A stretch of DNA of 64,000 nucleotides from assembly GCA_902775355.1 (NCBI GenBank), contig CACYLY010000002.1, positions 1-64,000 of the forward strand, read 5' to 3'. Under the pieces are notes generated by a model. It did no database searches, was not told where the DNA came from, and worked only from the letters and a program-made list of their open reading frames with translations. Within the stretch, counting starts at the first letter, position 1. Each line of letters opens with the position of its first letter. Shown in pieces: positions 42,429-52,241 of the stretch. Both the position numbers and the translations under genes were made by a program. This DNA is from Oscillospiraceae bacterium (GTDB taxonomy: Bacteria > Bacillota > Clostridia > Oscillospirales > Oscillospiraceae).

Positions 42429-43526
42429 ATGTCCAGCAGAATTTTCCAAAACGTGATTATTCAAATGAAAGAGGCCGTCGATCTTCCTATCGGCGTTGTT
42501 GACGAACAGGGCTTCGTGGTTGCTGCCAGCGAGCTTGCCATGATCGGATCCAGGCTGGATGATTTCCGGGCCTACGATCTGGAGCAGGCCCGCAGTCTGC
42601 CCGTATCTACAGACAATCGCAGCTTCTGCGCGCTGAATTCCGAGGGCGGCAAGCTGGATTACGCGGCTTTCGTGGAAGGGGCGGACGGGATCTCCCGCAC
42701 GGTATGCGCCGTGGCCGCCGTGGCCTTCAACGAGGCCAAGAATAATTTCGAGGAGAAGCACAACAAGGCCGCCTTTATCAAAAACATCATTTCGGACAAT
42801 ATCCTGCCCGGCGATGTGTATGTGCGGGCCAAGGAGCTGCACTTCGTCACCGATGAACCCAGGATCGTGCTGCTTGTCCGTCAGATGGAGAACGCGGACG
42901 TGGCGGCGGTGGAGGTTATCAGCCGCCTCTTCCCCGACAAGCAGAAGGATTTTGTGCTGAACATCAACGAGACCGACGTGGTCGTGGTCAAATCCCTTCA
43001 GTCTCCGGAGAATGTGGAAGAAGTCCGCAAGGCGGCGCTCACCATTGAGAACGCGCTGCGGGAGGAGTTGGGCATCCACTGCGTCATCGGCGTCAGCACC
43101 AACGCCCGGCACCTGCGGGAGTTGGCCGACCGGTACAAGGAAGCCCAGGTCGCCATTGACGTCGGCCGGATCTTTGAGAGCGACAAGAGCATCATCCACT
43201 ATGAAAACCTGGGCTTGGGCCGCATCATCTATCAGTTGCCCACCACGCTGTGCGAGATGTTCCTGAACGAGGTCTTCAAGAAGAACCCCATTGAGACCCT
43301 GGATGAGGACACGCTGGAAACGATCAACCGTTTCTTTGAAAACAACCTGAACGTATCCGAGACTTCCCGGAAGCTATACGTTCACCGCAACACCCTGGTG
43401 TACCGCCTGGAGAAGATCAAGAAGATCACCGGACTGGATCTGCGGGAATTCGATCACGCGATCGTATTCAAAGTCGCCATGATGGTGAAAATGTATCTGG
43501 ATTCCCTGAACAACTTCCGCTACTGA
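42429..43526 (+). CDS. CdaR/PucR-type transcriptional regulator
   Basis: A 365-residue protein. The N-terminal part (about 1-130: DLPIGVVDEQGFVVAASELAMIG) resembles the sugar-diacid sensor domain of CdaR; a GGDEF-like degenerate middle follows (VIGVSTNARHLRELADRYKEAQVAI); the C-terminus is the PucR-type helix-turn-helix (TINRFFENNLNVSETSRKLYVHRNTLVYRLEKIKKITGLDLREFDHAIVFKVA). CdaR proteins activate genes for glucarate/galactarate use, but no such genes are near; it stands 71 bp before ftsE and may serve another ligand. AGGAGGGG precedes the start. Confidence 0.87.
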   Translation: MSSRIFQNVIIQMKEAVDLPIGVVDEQGFVVAASELAMIGSRLDDFRAYDLEQARSLPVSTDNRSFCALNSEGGKLDYAAFVEGADGISRTVCAVAAVAFNEAKNNFEEKHNKAAFIKNIISDNILPGDVYVRAKELHFVTDEPRIVLLVRQMENADVAAVEVISRLFPDKQKDFVLNINETDVVVVKSLQSPENVEEVRKAALTIENALREELGIHCVIGVSTNARHLRELADRYKEAQVAIDVGRIFESDKSIIHYENLGLGRIIYQLPTTLCEMFLNEVFKKNPIETLDEDTLETINRFFENNLNVSETSRKLYVHRNTLVYRLEKIKKITGLDLREFDHAIVFKVAMMVKMYLDSLNNFRY

Positions 43527-43597
43527 CAAGAGCGGGGGGAGGATGGGCTCCGCATCCACCGCGGTACACGCGAAGACCCGTATGATGGAGGAAAACT

Positions 43598-44284
43598 ATG
43601 GTTCGCTTTGAAAAAGTCAAGCTGACCTACGACAACAGCGGCACCCTTGCCCTGGATGGCGTGGATCTGAAAGTCGACGAGGGCGAATTCGTCTTTCTGG
43701 TTGGGCCTTCCGGCTCCGGAAAGACCAGCCTGATGAAGCTCATCACCGGCGAGGTGAGGGCGGATTCCGGCAAGGTCATCGTCAACGACTTTGACATGAT
43801 GCGCATTCGCCGGAGAAAGCTCCCGAAAATGCGCCGCACCCTGGGCGTGGTCTTCCAGGACTATCGCCTGATCGAGAACATGAACGTGTACGACAACGTG
43901 GCCTTTGCCATGCGTGTCGTGGGCGCCTCCGGGCGGGATATCCGCCGCCGCGTCCCCTACGTTCTGGAGCTGGTAGGTCTGGAGGGCCGGGAAAAACGCC
44001 TGCCCAGCGAATTGTCCGGCGGCGAGCAGCAGCGTGTCGCCATCGCCCGGGCCCTGGTGAACTCCCCGCGAATGATCGTGGCGGACGAGCCCACGGGAAA
44101 CCTTGATCCTGTCCGCAGTCTCGAGCTGATGCTTCTGTTCGAGAAGATCAACGAGATGGGCACCACCGTGCTGGTGGTCACCCATGAGAAAGAGCTGGTC
44201 AACGCCTTTGCCAAGCGCGTCGTCAAGATCGAAGACGGGCACGTGATCAGCGACGGAGGCGAAGGGTATTTCAGCTATGAGTAG
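43598..44284 (+). CDS. ftsE: Cell division ATP-binding protein FtsE
   Basis: A 228-residue ABC ATPase: Walker A GPSGSGKTS, Q-loop VVFQDYRLI, signature LSGGEQQRVAIARAL, Walker B MIVADEPTGNLD and the H-loop VVTHEKEL. With FtsX it forms a type VII ABC machine that does not transport but activates peptidoglycan hydrolases across the membrane. ATG has GGAGG upstream. Its end overlaps the ftsX start by 8 bp. Confidence 0.96.
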   Translation: MVRFEKVKLTYDNSGTLALDGVDLKVDEGEFVFLVGPSGSGKTSLMKLITGEVRADSGKVIVNDFDMMRIRRRKLPKMRRTLGVVFQDYRLIENMNVYDNVAFAMRVVGASGRDIRRRVPYVLELVGLEGREKRLPSELSGGEQQRVAIARALVNSPRMIVADEPTGNLDPVRSLELMLLFEKINEMGTTVLVVTHEKELVNAFAKRVVKIEDGHVISDGGEGYFSYE

Positions 44285-45158
44285 AGGCAGTTATTTGATT
44301 CGCGAGGGGTTTCGCAGCATTAAAACCCACGGACTGATGTCCTTTGCCACGGTGACCATCATCATGGCCTGCCTGATCATTATGGGCAGCGTGGCTCTCC
44401 TGGCCTTGAACATCGACCGCCTGATCGACGATCTGGAGGACCAGAACGAGGTCGTCGCCTTTGTGGACGACGGTCTTGCGGACGAGGAAGAGGCCAAAGC
44501 CATCGGAAACGAGATCCTGAAAGTGAACAATGTCAGCTCCGTGGAGTTTGTTTCCCGGGCCCAGGCCATGGAAAACTACATGAGCAAGTATGACAAGTCT
44601 CTGATGGAGGGTATCGACGAGACCGTGTTCCGGCACCGTTTCATCATCAAGCTCCACAACATTGAAATGCTGAAGGAGACCAAGCTCGCTCTGGAAGAAG
44701 TGCCCGGCGTCGCGAAGGTCCGCGCCCATCAGGAATACGCGAATACCTTTGTGAGGATCCGCAACATCGTCAGCGGCGTGTCCCTGGTGCTGATGGCGAT
44801 CCTGGTGTTCGTTTCCATGTTCATCATGTCTAACACCATCAAGCTCGCCACCTTCAGCCGAAGGGAAGAGATCGCCATCATGAAGATGGTCGGCGCCAGC
44901 AACGGCTTTATCCGCCTGCCCTTCGTGATCGAAGGCCTTGTGCTCGGCATCCTGGGCGGCGGCCTTGGCTTCCTGGCCCAGTGGGGCCTGTATAATCTGG
45001 TCACCGGCAGTCTGATGGATTCCCTGGCTGAAGGCTTCCTGAGCCCGGTGCAGTTTATGGATGTCGCCCCGATGGTTCTGGTGATCTATCTGGCCATCGG
45101 CGTTCTGATCGGTGTGTTCGGCGGTGTGAACGCCATTCGGAATTATCTGAAGGTGTAA
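44277..45158 (+). CDS. ftsX: Cell division protein FtsX
   Basis: A 293-residue membrane protein: cytoplasmic start ([21 protein letters not shown]), membrane helix about 21-44, an extracellular loop (about 45-165) that in other bacteria docks a hydrolase, and three more helices (e.g. [21 protein letters not shown] and [20 protein letters not shown]) with the cytoplasmic [18 protein letters not shown] motif that couples to FtsE. The next gene, 26 bp on, encodes a coiled-coil M23 hydrolase, the expected partner. Confidence 0.95.
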   Translation: MSRGSYLIREGFRSIKTHGLMSFATVTIIMACLIIMGSVALLALNIDRLIDDLEDQNEVVAFVDDGLADEEEAKAIGNEILKVNNVSSVEFVSRAQAMENYMSKYDKSLMEGIDETVFRHRFIIKLHNIEMLKETKLALEEVPGVAKVRAHQEYANTFVRIRNIVSGVSLVLMAILVFVSMFIMSNTIKLATFSRREEIAIMKMVGASNGFIRLPFVIEGLVLGILGGGLGFLAQWGLYNLVTGSLMDSLAEGFLSPVQFMDVAPMVLVIYLAIGVLIGVFGGVNAIRNYLKV

Positions 45159-45183
45159 GCGCTTTTGGAGTAAGGAGAACTGT

Positions 45184-46809
45184 ATGGACCGCAAAAAAGT
45201 AGTTTCTATTCTGGCTCTGATCATGGCGGTCGTCATGATCCTCTCCCTGTTCATCTCCGTGCTTCCCGCGGCTTTGGCTTTCGAAGAGGAAGAGATCGAT
45301 GAACTAGAGGAGCAGAAGGAAGAGCTGACCGCTCGCGCGGCAGAAGCCAAGGAAAGACTCAACAGCCTGAAAAGCGAAAAAGCCAATGTCCTGGAGCAGA
45401 GAGCTGCCCTGGAGGTGGAGAAAAAAGCCGCCGAGGCCGCGCTGGAGATCGTGAATCAGCAGATTGCCGTTTACGATCTGAAGATCGCGGAAAAGGCCAT
45501 TGAAGTCCAGCAGGCCAAGACCGTGGAGGAAGAGCAGCTTCGCCGCTACCGCGCCCGCGTGCGCGCCATGGAGGAGGACGGCGGATTCAACATCCTGGTC
45601 CTGCTGGCCAGGTCCGAATCTCTGGGCGAGCTGCTTGCCGCCCTGGACGACGCCGGTGACATCATGGAGAGCGACAAGGCTTTGGAGCGCCAGTATCGTG
45701 AGGCTCGGAAAGAGAGCGAGCGCGTGAAGGGCGAGTACGAAGCTCTGCGCGCCCAGTGCGAGGAAAAGCAGAAGGAGCTCCTTGAAGAGCGGGAAGAGAT
45801 CGAGAAGGAGATCCAGGAAGCGGAAGCGATGATGAAGGATCTGGAGGGAGAAATCCGTCTGGCTCTGATCGCCTACCGTCAGGCGGAGGCGGAGGAAGAC
45901 GCCGCCGCACAGGAAATCCTGGACTTGATCAACCAGTATTATGAGCAAAAGCGCAAGGAAGCCGAGGAGAAGGAAAAAGAGAACGAGAACGGGGACGGCA
46001 ACGCGAACTACGATAACAACGGCGAAGGAGACTTGGGCCTGCTTCCGCTGCCTACTCCAATCCCAACACAGGCGCCTCCTCAGCCCACGCAGACGCCGAC
46101 TCAGCCCACGCCGGATCCCACCCCTGCGCCTACTCCGGCTCCCACGCCCGCTCCGACCCCAGCCCCCACGCCGGCTCCTACGCCGGCTCCGCCTCCCGAT
46201 AACGGCGACGAAGGCGGCGATGAAGGCGGCGGCGAGGGCGGTGAAGACGGCGGCGAGAGCGGCGGCGAAGCCCCGGCTCCCACGCCGGCACCGACGCCGG
46301 CCCCCACGCCCGCGCCCACTCCGGAGCCTACGCCGGCTCCCACGCCGGCACCCACACCGGAACCCACCCCCACGCCCAGTGGCCCGGCCACCGGCAGCTT
46401 TACCTGGCCGGTGCCCTCCAGCAAGCGGATCACCAGCCGATTCGGCTGGCGTATCGACCCCTTTACCAATGAAGAGAAGTACCATAGCGGCATCGATATT
46501 GACGGCTATCACAAGGACGGCTATCCCATCGTGGCCGCGGACGGCGGTACTGTTGTGACAGCTGCCTACAACAACGGTTACGGCAATTACATCATCATCG
46601 ACCACGGAAACGGTTATATGACGGTCTACGCCCATATGTCAGGCTTCGCCGTGAGCTACGGCGCAGTGGTGAGCAAGGGACAGACCATCGGCTATTTGGG
46701 CGCAACGGGACGCGCCACCGGCACGCACTGCCACTTTGAGGTCATACTGAACGGAAACAGGATCGATCCGGAACAATTCTTCAGCGGAATGAGCTACTGG
46801 AACTGCTGA
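45184..46809 (+). CDS. Secreted coiled-coil M23 peptidase with Pro/Thr/Ala repeat linker (EnvC-like), paralog 1
   Basis: A 541-residue protein: signal peptide (to about ALAFEE, residue 33), a long charged coiled coil (about 37-270), a low-complexity linker with PTPA-type repeats interrupted by a Gly/Asp/Glu run (about 285-400), and a C-terminal LytM/M23 domain ([26 protein letters not shown] ... [26 protein letters not shown] ... GTHCHFEV). The zinc ligands HxxxD and HxH are present, so the enzyme should be active, unlike E. coli EnvC. Position after ftsEX and the coiled coil imply activation by FtsEX for septal or lateral wall cleavage. AAGGAG precedes the start. Confidence 0.92.
   Translation: MDRKKVVSILALIMAVVMILSLFISVLPAALAFEEEEIDELEEQKEELTARAAEAKERLNSLKSEKANVLEQRAALEVEKKAAEAALEIVNQQIAVYDLKIAEKAIEVQQAKTVEEEQLRRYRARVRAMEEDGGFNILVLLARSESLGELLAALDDAGDIMESDKALERQYREARKESERVKGEYEALRAQCEEKQKELLEEREEIEKEIQEAEAMMKDLEGEIRLALIAYRQAEAEEDAAAQEILDLINQYYEQKRKEAEEKEKENENGDGNANYDNNGEGDLGLLPLPTPIPTQAPPQPTQTPTQPTPDPTPAPTPAPTPAPTPAPTPAPTPAPPPDNGDEGGDEGGGEGGEDGGESGGEAPAPTPAPTPAPTPAPTPEPTPAPTPAPTPEPTPTPSGPATGSFTWPVPSSKRITSRFGWRIDPFTNEEKYHSGIDIDGYHKDGYPIVAADGGTVVTAAYNNGYGNYIIIDHGNGYMTVYAHMSGFAVSYGAVVSKGQTIGYLGATGRATGTHCHFEVILNGNRIDPEQFFSGMSYWNC
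46100..46380 (+). repeat. Low-complexity repeats coding for PTPA units in the M23 linker
   Basis: Two blocks of about 12-bp units coding Pro-Thr-Pro-Ala (about 46120-46195 and 46275-46380) flank a stretch coding GDEGG-type repeats. It acts as a flexible, wall-spanning spacer and is prone to length change. Confidence 0.85.
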
Positions 46810-46834
46810 TCCGGCAGTTTAAAAAGAAAAAACC

Positions 46835-48196
46835 ATGAAAAAGAGAACTCGCATTCGTGTGCTCTCCTGCATCCTGGCCCTGACCTTCGCGCTGGTCCTG
46901 CTCCCGCAGGCAGCCTTTGCCGATGACCTGCAGGATCAGATCGACGAGCTGCGCAGACAGCGCCTTGCCATTGCAGAGGAACACGATGAAAAACAGGCGA
47001 TTGTGGATCAGCTGGAGGAGGAGAAGGCCAGCGTAGTCCTGCGCAAGCAGGCTATGGACGACCGGAACGCTCTCACCCGCCAGCAAATCGAAAGCCTGCA
47101 GCAGGAAATCCTCCTTACCGATCAGCTGATCGCCCGGGAGGCGATCAGAGTCGAGCAGGCGGTCGCCCTGGAAAATCAGCAGCTTGAGCGGTACCGCACA
47201 AGAGTGCGGGCCATGGAAGAGAACGGAGAGCTTGGATATCTGGGTCTGCTTTTGCAGGTGGACAGTCTCAGCGACCTGCTCACGGCCATCGATGACGCAG
47301 GTGATATCATGCGCAGCGATGAGGAGCTGTACAATGATTACATCGCCGCAAGAGAGTACACCCAGGCGGTCAAGGCCCAGTACGAAACGCAAAAAGCGGA
47401 GCTGGAAGCGCGGAAAGCGGATCTGCAGCAAAAGCAGGAAGCACTGGAGGAAGAGATTCGGGAAGCTGCCCAGCTGGTGACTGAACTGCAGCAGGATATC
47501 GACGAGCGGAACGAGGAGCTGCAACAGCTGCTTCTGGACGAAATCGAGACAGCCGAGCGGATCGACAAGCTGGTAGAGGAACAGGAACGCCGCCGCCGTG
47601 AGGAAGAGGAACGCAGGCGGCAGGAGGAAGAGCGCAGACGCCAGGAGGAGGAAGCCCGGCGTCAGCAGCAGGAACAGCAGCAGGCCGCCGAAAACACCCC
47701 GGGCGGAAGCAGCGAAGCTTCTGAAAACGACAATGGCGGGGCAGGCAGCGCCGTACCCATCACCATTACCGGTACCGGCTCCTGGGGCTGGCCCTGCCCG
47801 GGCTGCTACTACATCACAAGCCGATACGGAACGCGCACTCACCCCATTACAGGCGCTGTCCGCAGCCACTCCGGCCTGGATATCGGCGCGGACTACGGCA
47901 CGGCCATCGTCGCTTCCGACAGCGGAGTAGTCATCATGGCCTACGTCAACGGCGGTTACGGCAACTGTATCATGATCGACCACGGCAATGGCTACTATTC
48001 GCTTTACGGACACCTGTCCGCCTATGCCATCTATCAAGGACAGCAGGTGACCAAGGGACAGACCATCGGCTACGTGGGTGACACCGGATGGGCCACCGGA
48101 CCCCATCTGCACTTCGAAATTCGGCAGGGCAGCACTTGCTTGGATCCGGAATCCACGGGCGGCTTTTCCGGCCTCAGCTACGCACCTGACGCATAA
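46835..48196 (+). CDS. Secreted coiled-coil M23 peptidase (EnvC-like), paralog 2
   Basis: A 453-residue protein: signal peptide (cut near QAAFA, residue 28), coiled coil (about 30-290) that ends in a run of RREEEERRRQEEE-type repeats, a short linker, and a LytM/M23 domain (YYITSRYGTRTHPITGAVRSHSGLDIG ... GHLSAYAIYQGQQVTKGQTIGYVGDTGWATGPHLHFEI) with HxxxD and HLH intact. It is a paralog of the preceding gene: the segments YRxRVRAMEExG and LLTAIDDAGDIMxSDE match in both coiled coils. Probably a second FtsEX-controlled or division-specific hydrolase. Ribosome site is weak (AAAAAGAAAA). Confidence 0.92.
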   Translation: MKKRTRIRVLSCILALTFALVLLPQAAFADDLQDQIDELRRQRLAIAEEHDEKQAIVDQLEEEKASVVLRKQAMDDRNALTRQQIESLQQEILLTDQLIAREAIRVEQAVALENQQLERYRTRVRAMEENGELGYLGLLLQVDSLSDLLTAIDDAGDIMRSDEELYNDYIAAREYTQAVKAQYETQKAELEARKADLQQKQEALEEEIREAAQLVTELQQDIDERNEELQQLLLDEIETAERIDKLVEEQERRRREEEERRRQEEERRRQEEEARRQQQEQQQAAENTPGGSSEASENDNGGAGSAVPITITGTGSWGWPCPGCYYITSRYGTRTHPITGAVRSHSGLDIGADYGTAIVASDSGVVIMAYVNGGYGNCIMIDHGNGYYSLYGHLSAYAIYQGQQVTKGQTIGYVGDTGWATGPHLHFEIRQGSTCLDPESTGGFSGLSYAPDA

Positions 48197-48233
48197 AAAC
48201 AGCATGAAATCTCAGCGTTTTCGAATGCTGAAT

Positions 48234-48258
48234 GCCGGGCAGTAACATACTGCCCGGC
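48234..48258 (+). other. Strong hairpin between the M23 paralog and the S41 gene
   Basis: GCCGGGCAGTA (48234-48244) pairs perfectly with TACTGCCCGGC (48248-48258), loop ACA. There is no T tract, so it may be an mRNA-stabilising or partial-termination hairpin rather than a full terminator. Confidence 0.55.
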
Positions 48259-48329
48259 TGTGCCATGCAGAAGGAAACGGATTTACCGAGCGTTCTTCAC
48301 GCTCACCCCAGCAAGACAGGAGGGATTTT

Positions 48330-49580
48330 GTGAGAAACATTTTCCTGAATATTCTGGCAAAGCTCTATCTTGGCCTGAAAAAAATCTTAAACGCAGGGAT
48401 CCCGCTGAAATTTGTGGTGATCCTCTGTGCTCTTGTCGGCTTTTTCACGTATCTGCGCACCCACAACACCATGCTGCGGGCCATCGGCGGAAATGAAGAA
48501 TTCGAAGAGGCCAAACGCTATATTGAAATCAAGGATTTGGTGGATGAGCACTATATCGACGAGGTGGATCGCGCCGGCATGGCGGACTCCGCTGCGGCAG
48601 CCATGATTGTCGGTCTGGGAGATCCCTGGAGCTATTTCATGACCGCCGATGAGTATAAAGCCTACCAGCTCTCCACAGCCAACGATTACGCGGATATCGG
48701 CTTTTCCATCGTGAAAGATAATGTTACCGGCGGTTTTCAGGTGATTTCCGTATACCCGGCCTCCCCGGCTGCCATGGCGGGACTGGGCACCGGCATGATC
48801 ATCACAGCGGTTGACGGGCAGAATCTGGCGGAGTACAGCACAGACGAGGTCCGCACCCTGATCCGCTCCAAATTGAACACCAAATTTGAGCTGGAGATCC
48901 TCAACGGCCAGGGGCACATTGAAGTGGACTGCTCCAACATGAACGCCATCGCGGTAAACTACCGCCTGGAAAAGACCGGCGCCGCCTATGTGCAGATCCA
49001 CAACTTCGAAGCGGGCAGCGGCCAGGCCGCAGTGGATGCCATCGAATATCTGCTGGGGCAGGGAGCGGACAGCCTTGTGATTGACGTGCGCAACAACCCC
49101 GGCGGGCTGCCTACCGAGGTCGCGATCCTGCTGGATTATCTGCTCCCCGCGGGACGGCTCTTCTCTGAGGTGGATAAGAAGGGCGTGGTTTCTGTTACGG
49201 AGTCGGACTCCATGAACCTGCAGATGCCGACCTGTGTGCTTATCAACACCGGTACCTTTGGTGAAGCCGAGCTCTGTGCCGCAGTCCTAAAAGAATGGGG
49301 CTGGGCAACGCTGATGGGCGAGCCCACTTCCGGCAATACCCGTACCCAGGAGACGCTTCCTCTGTCTGACGGCAGCGCGATCCGCCTCTCCACCAAGAGC
49401 TATCGCACCCCCAGCGGCGTGGATATCTGTGCTGCCGGCGGTGTGGTACCGGATTACATCGTATACAACAGCGATGAGTCCGCAACCGGCACCACGGAGG
49501 GCACCACCGGCGGAGAAGACGGCACCGCCAGCATTTCCAATGATGAGCAGCTGATGGCCGCCCTGAGACTTTTGAGTTGA
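48330..49580 (+). CDS. PDZ-containing S41 family protein, catalytically inactive (CtpA-like pseudoprotease)
   Basis: A 416-residue protein starting at GTG 48330 (AGGAGGG upstream). One N-terminal membrane helix (about 28-42), a helical segment, a PDZ domain (about 115-205: YADIGFSIVKDNVTGGFQVISVYPASPAAMAGL) and the S41 core (SLVIDVRNNPGGLPTEVA, CVLINTGTFGEAELCAAVL, GEPTSGNTRTQETLPL). In active S41 proteases the nucleophile is the middle Ser of a SASASE motif and the general base a Lys 25 residues later (TFGKG). Here the aligned residues are Gly (TFGEAE) and Asn (TSGNT). The fold seems intact but the catalytic dyad is absent. The gene order ftsEX-M23-S41 is known elsewhere, with active CtpA/CtpB. 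Confidence 0.88.
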   Translation: MRNIFLNILAKLYLGLKKILNAGIPLKFVVILCALVGFFTYLRTHNTMLRAIGGNEEFEEAKRYIEIKDLVDEHYIDEVDRAGMADSAAAAMIVGLGDPWSYFMTADEYKAYQLSTANDYADIGFSIVKDNVTGGFQVISVYPASPAAMAGLGTGMIITAVDGQNLAEYSTDEVRTLIRSKLNTKFELEILNGQGHIEVDCSNMNAIAVNYRLEKTGAAYVQIHNFEAGSGQAAVDAIEYLLGQGADSLVIDVRNNPGGLPTEVAILLDYLLPAGRLFSEVDKKGVVSVTESDSMNLQMPTCVLINTGTFGEAELCAAVLKEWGWATLMGEPTSGNTRTQETLPLSDGSAIRLSTKSYRTPSGVDICAAGGVVPDYIVYNSDESATGTTEGTTGGEDGTASISNDEQLMAALRLLS

Positions 49581-49604
49581 CATCCGGGAAACGGATGGTA
49601 TAAT
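49577..49604 (+). promoter_or_regulatory. Promoter of greA-lysS
   Basis: TTGACA (49577-49582, overlapping the stop codon of the S41 gene) and TATAAT (49599-49604), spacer 16 bp; both hexamers match the consensus exactly. Confidence 0.85.
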
Positions 49605-49666
49605 AACAATTCCAACAGCCGGCCCGGGACGGGTCGGATCAAACAATCAAAAAGGAGATCTGCTTT

Positions 49667-50155
49667 ATGGCCAACGTGAACAAGTTTAAAATGAGCCAGG
49701 AACGTCTGGACGCCCTGAAAGAAGAGCTTTACTACCTGGAAACCGTGCGGGAGAAAGAAGTGGCAGAGCTGATCAAGGAAGCCCGCAGCTTTGGCGACCT
49801 GTCGGAAAACAGCGAGTATGACGAGGCCAAAAGCGAGCAGGGTAAGCTGTACAGCAAGATCGCCGAGTTGAAAGTCCTGATCGAAAACGCCGAAGTGGTG
49901 GAAAACATCGGTCATGATACGCCCAAAGATACCGTAACGCTTTCCAGCAAGGTCTGGATTCTGGACGAGGCGGAACAAGTTGAGGAACTGTACGAGATCG
50001 TCGGTTCTCAGGAGGCCAATCCCAGAACCGGGCGCATTTCCGACGATTCTCCCGTTGGTTCCGCCCTGATGGGTCATCGGGCGGGGGACACCGTCGTCGT
50101 GCATGCCCCTGTAGGCGATCTGAGCTTCAAGATCCTCAAAGTGGAGAATATCTGA
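49667..50155 (+). CDS. greA: Transcription elongation factor GreA
   Basis: A 162-residue protein: N-terminal coiled coil (MSQERLDALKEELYYLETV ... IKEARSFGDLSENSEYDEAKSEQGKL) whose tip carries the acidic pair that activates RNA polymerase cleavage, and a C-terminal FKBP-like domain (GSQEANPRTGRISDDSPVGSALMGHRAGDTVVV). It rescues backtracked polymerase. AAGGAGA precedes the start; lysS follows by 15 bp. Confidence 0.97.
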   Translation: MANVNKFKMSQERLDALKEELYYLETVREKEVAELIKEARSFGDLSENSEYDEAKSEQGKLYSKIAELKVLIENAEVVENIGHDTPKDTVTLSSKVWILDEAEQVEELYEIVGSQEANPRTGRISDDSPVGSALMGHRAGDTVVVHAPVGDLSFKILKVENI

Positions 50156-50170
50156 GAGGAGAAGCATCTC

Positions 50171-52171
50171 ATGAACGAGAATCAAAACCGCCAGCCGGAA
50201 CAGGTGCAGGAGCTCAGCGAGATCCTGCAGGTCCGTCGGGATAAGCTGGCAGCACTTCGGGAGGAAGGGAGAGACCCCTTCCGGCAGACCCGTTTCGAGC
50301 GCACGGCCTATTCCATGGAAATCAAGGAAAACTATGAGGCCTATGAGGGCAAGACCGTCGCCGTCGTGGGCCGGATGATGTCCAAGAGAGGCATGGGCAA
50401 GGCCATCTTCTGCCATATTCAGGACGACCAGGGACAGATCCAGCTCTATACCCGGTCCGACGCCGTCAGCGAACAGGAGTTCAAGGACTTTCGCAAGTAC
50501 GATATCGGCGATATCATCGGCGTCACGGGCTACGTGTTCAAGACCAAGACCGAGGAGATCTCCGTGCATGTCCAGAGCGTGGTGCTGCTGTCCAAGTCTC
50601 TGCGGCCCCTGCCGGAGAAGTTCCACGGCATGACCGATCGGGAGCTTCGCTACCGCCAGCGCTACGTGGACCTGATCGTGAACCCCGAGGTGAAGGACAC
50701 CTTCGTCAAGCGCAGCCGCATCCTGCGAGAGCTGCGTGCCTTCCTGGACGGACGGGGATTCCTGGAGGTGGATACCCCGGTGCTGACGCCCTTTGAGATC
50801 GGCGCCGCCGCCAAGCCCTTCTACACCCACCACAACGCCCTGGACATGGACATGGTCCTGCGCATCGAGACGGAGCTCTATCTCAAGCGCCTGATCGTGG
50901 GCGGCATGGAGCGGGTCTACGAGGTGGGCCGCATCTTCCGCAACGAGGGCATGGACACCAAGCACAACCCGGAGTTCACCACCATCGAGGTCTACCAGTC
51001 CTATACCGATTTTCACGGCATGATGGACCTGGTGGAGGATATGATGAAGGCGGTGGCGGAGAAGGTCTGCGGCAGTCTGGTTGTCCCGTATCAGGGACAC
51101 GAGATCGACCTGGGCCGCTGGGAGCGCCTGACCATGATCGACGCGGTGAAGAAGTACTCCGGCGTGGACTTCCGGGACTGGGAAACCGACGCGGACGCCA
51201 TTGCCTGCGCCAAGGCTTACAACGTGGAGCTTCCCGAGGTGCCCACCAAGGGCGCCATCCTGGCCGAGTTCTTTGACGCTTTCGTGGAGGAGAAGCTGAT
51301 CCAGCCCACCTTTATCTACGATTACCCGGTGGAGATCAGTCCTCTGGCCAAGCGCAAGCCGGACGATCCGGCCTTTACCGAGCGCTTTGAGTATTTCATC
51401 AACGCCACCGAGTTCGGCAACGCCTTCTCCGAGCTGAACGACCCCATCGACCAGCGGGGCCGCTTTGAGCGCCAGGTGGCCGAGCGCAAGGCTCTCAATC
51501 CGGAGAGCCGTGCCCAGGTAGACTATGACTTCGTCAACGCCCTGGAGTACGGCATGCCCCCCACGGGCGGCCTGGGCTTCGGCGTAGACCGGCTGGTGAT
51601 GCTGCTCACCAACAGCGACTCCATCCGCGACGTGCTGCTGTTCCCGACCATGAAGCCGGAAAAGCAGGAGAAGAAGGAAGAAAAGGCGGAGGAAAAGCTC
51701 GCAGGATCCGAATGCGCCTGCTTTACCTGCCCCTCTCAGGAGGCCTGCAAGGCGGCGCAGGAAGCCGAGAAAGCGGCGCCTGTTGAAGAGAAGATCGACT
51801 TTTCCAACGTGGTGATCGAACCTCTGTTCCAGGATCAGGTGGATTTTGAGACCTTCTCCAAGTCCGATTTGCGGGCTGTGAAGGTCCTCGAATGCGAAGC
51901 CGTCAAGAAGTCCAAAAAGCTTCTGAAGTTCACTCTGGATGACGGTTCTGACGAGAAAAGGACGATTTTGAGCGGTATTCACGCATATTATGAGCCGGAA
52001 GAGCTGATCGGAAAGACCTGCATCGCCATTGTGAACCTTCCGCCCAGACCCATGATGGGCGTCGAATCCTGCGGGATGCTGCTGAGCGCGATTCACAAGG
52101 AAGGCGAGGAGGAGAAGCTCCACCTTCTGATGGTGGATCCTCACATCCCCGCCGGCGCGAAGCTGTACTGA
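50171..52171 (+). CDS. lysS: Lysyl-tRNA synthetase (class II) with an added C-terminal tRNA-binding domain
   Basis: A 666-residue protein, longer than the usual 490-500. Residues 1 to about 495 are canonical class II LysRS: OB-fold anticodon domain ([23 protein letters not shown]), motif 2 ([19 protein letters not shown]) and motif 3 ([17 protein letters not shown]). After a charged linker with cysteines ([16 protein letters not shown]) comes an EMAP-II-like domain (about 545-666: [36 protein letters not shown] ... [16 protein letters not shown] ... [11 protein letters not shown]), normally the C-terminal appendage of MetRS. It should bind tRNA non-specifically. Co-transcribed with greA. Confidence 0.95.
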   Translation: MNENQNRQPEQVQELSEILQVRRDKLAALREEGRDPFRQTRFERTAYSMEIKENYEAYEGKTVAVVGRMMSKRGMGKAIFCHIQDDQGQIQLYTRSDAVSEQEFKDFRKYDIGDIIGVTGYVFKTKTEEISVHVQSVVLLSKSLRPLPEKFHGMTDRELRYRQRYVDLIVNPEVKDTFVKRSRILRELRAFLDGRGFLEVDTPVLTPFEIGAAAKPFYTHHNALDMDMVLRIETELYLKRLIVGGMERVYEVGRIFRNEGMDTKHNPEFTTIEVYQSYTDFHGMMDLVEDMMKAVAEKVCGSLVVPYQGHEIDLGRWERLTMIDAVKKYSGVDFRDWETDADAIACAKAYNVELPEVPTKGAILAEFFDAFVEEKLIQPTFIYDYPVEISPLAKRKPDDPAFTERFEYFINATEFGNAFSELNDPIDQRGRFERQVAERKALNPESRAQVDYDFVNALEYGMPPTGGLGFGVDRLVMLLTNSDSIRDVLLFPTMKPEKQEKKEEKAEEKLAGSECACFTCPSQEACKAAQEAEKAAPVEEKIDFSNVVIEPLFQDQVDFETFSKSDLRAVKVLECEAVKKSKKLLKFTLDDGSDEKRTILSGIHAYYEPEELIGKTCIAIVNLPPRPMMGVESCGMLLSAIHKEGEEEKLHLLMVDPHIPAGAKLY

Positions 52172-52187
52172 GAAAAACAAAAAAGAC

Positions 52188-52230
52188 GCACCCCGAAATC
52201 CGCTTGTTTGCGGGCTTCGGGGTGCTTTTG
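52188..52230. terminator. Bidirectional terminator after lysS
   Basis: GCACCCCGAA (52188-52197) with TTCGGGGTGC (52216-52225) and T-rich tails on both strands; it separates lysS from the convergent minus-strand unit. Confidence 0.9.
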
Positions 52231-52241
52231 CTTATGAGGGA

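Noticed and set aside
46100..46380. CRISPR-like regular repeats
   Set aside because: The repeats are in-frame codons for Pro-Thr-Pro-Ala in a wall-spanning linker; there are no unique spacers and no cas genes.
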